Shown one piece after another: positions 22,601-23,011 of a stretch of DNA of 23,011 nt. Source of the DNA: an uncultured Pseudomonadota bacterium. GTDB taxonomy: Bacteria > Pseudomonadota > Gammaproteobacteria > Burkholderiales > Casimicrobiaceae. The first letter of the stretch is position 1. Each line of letters starts with the position of its first letter. Made by a program: the position numbers and the translations under genes. The notes beneath the pieces are model-generated. The model saw only the letters and a list, made by a program, of their open reading frames with translations, did not search any database and was not told the origin of the DNA. The stretch is from NCBI GenBank assembly GCA_937958295.1, contig CALFEY010000396.1, positions 1 to 23,011 on the forward strand. Reading direction: 5' to 3'.

Positions 22601-23011
22601 CGCCGCGGCGCCCGCCGCGGGCGTGCGCGTAGGCAAGCTGGTGGTGGTGGGCGTGGGCCTCATCGGCGGGTCGTGCGCGCTGGCCTTGCGCCGGGCAGGG
22701 GCCGTCGCCGAGGTGGTGGGCGTGGGGCGCACGCAGGCCAACCTGGACACGGCCGTCGCGCGCGGGGTCGTGGACCGGGCGCGCACGCTCGGGGACAACT
22801 GGGCGGCGGAATGCGCCGATGCCGACATCGTGCTGCTCGCCGCACCGGTGGCGCAGTTCGCAGCCCTGTTCGCGGCCATGGCGCCGGCGCTGGGCGCCTC
22901 CACCATCGTGACCGATGCCGGGAGCACCAAGCAGGACGTCATCGCGGCCGCGCGCGCGGGACTGGGCGAGCGCTTCGCCTCGTTCGTGCCGGGGCATCCC
23001 ATTGCCGGCAC
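22590..23011 (+). CDS. tyrA: Prephenate dehydrogenase TyrA, N-terminal part (truncated by the window edge)
   Basis: The frame runs off the right edge after about 140 codons. The dinucleotide-binding loop VVVGVGLIGGS appears near residues 18–28 from the TTG, followed by an NAD-domain pattern with IVLLAAPVAQF, TDAGSTKQDV and GHPIAG, all typical of TyrA, which oxidatively decarboxylates prephenate to 4-hydroxyphenylpyruvate. No ATG is available upstream of the loop. TTG at 22590 (overlapping the hisC end by 11 bases) or GTG at 22623 are the possible starts, and neither has a clear ribosome site. TTG is used here provisionally; GTG gives the shorter N-terminus usual for the family. In relatives aroA follows. 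Confidence 0.88.
   Translation, partial: MAADAAAPAAGVRVGKLVVVGVGLIGGSCALALRRAGAVAEVVGVGRTQANLDTAVARGVVDRARTLGDNWAAECADADIVLLAAPVAQFAALFAAMAPALGASTIVTDAGSTKQDVIAAARAGLGERFASFVPGHPIAG

Noticed and set aside
1..23011. Mobile element, defence island, CRISPR or novel multi-gene system
   Set aside because: I read both strands for transposase, integrase, toxin–antitoxin, nuclease/helicase or repeat-spacer patterns and found none. All genes are core metabolic or envelope families in a consistent base composition.

Overview
The window reads as a housekeeping chromosomal segment from a GC-rich betaproteobacterium, most likely Burkholderiales or a close relative. The lineage is inferred from gene order and protein character, not from a search. 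The run gph–ubiG (minus strand), an OmpA-family gene, then gyrA–pheA–hisC–tyrA (plus strand) is a familiar beta/gammaproteobacterial neighbourhood. GlnD, PilU, a type II secretion C-like protein and UbiG also fit an aerobic Gram-negative. I see no tRNA, rRNA, insertion sequence, prophage or CRISPR, and no obvious change in base composition suggesting recent transfer. No wholly new multi-gene system stands out.

Layout. Bases 1–625 hold an HdeD-family membrane protein with its own promoter. Bases 636–4408 (minus) are a tight run dapE–prmB–TPP-dependent enzyme. pilU (minus, 4468–5637) is divergent from mtiP–def (plus, 5881–7174). A 196-base convergent gap leads to dapC, dapD–map–glnD (minus, 7371–12978). 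A lone gspC-like gene (plus, 13063–13911) converges on gph, preceded in its operon by ubiG and mtaD (minus, 13919–16651). An OmpA-family gene (minus, 16712–17488) ends at a strong intrinsic terminator and shares a 366-base divergent control region with gyrA. gyrA–pheA–hisC–tyrA (plus) runs off the right edge, with tyrA incomplete.

How the genes work together. DapD, DapC and DapE catalyse three consecutive steps of the succinylase route to diaminopimelate and lysine, but dapE is separated from the other two. MtaD and MtiP would together convert methylthioadenosine to methylthioinosine and then to hypoxanthine plus methylthioribose-1-phosphate, a deaminase-first salvage route known from Pseudomonas aeruginosa. 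Def and Map process protein N-termini. PrmB methylates ribosomal protein uL3. GlnD is the nitrogen sensor acting on PII. PheA, HisC and TyrA handle phenylalanine, tyrosine and histidine synthesis.

The points most worth a second look are an 11-bp perfect inverted repeat in the gyrA leader, the absence of serC between gyrA and pheA, the deaminase-first MTA salvage pair, a Met-rich mini-ORF with hairpins upstream of mtiP, a TPP enzyme of unknown substrate, and an isolated gspC-like gene.
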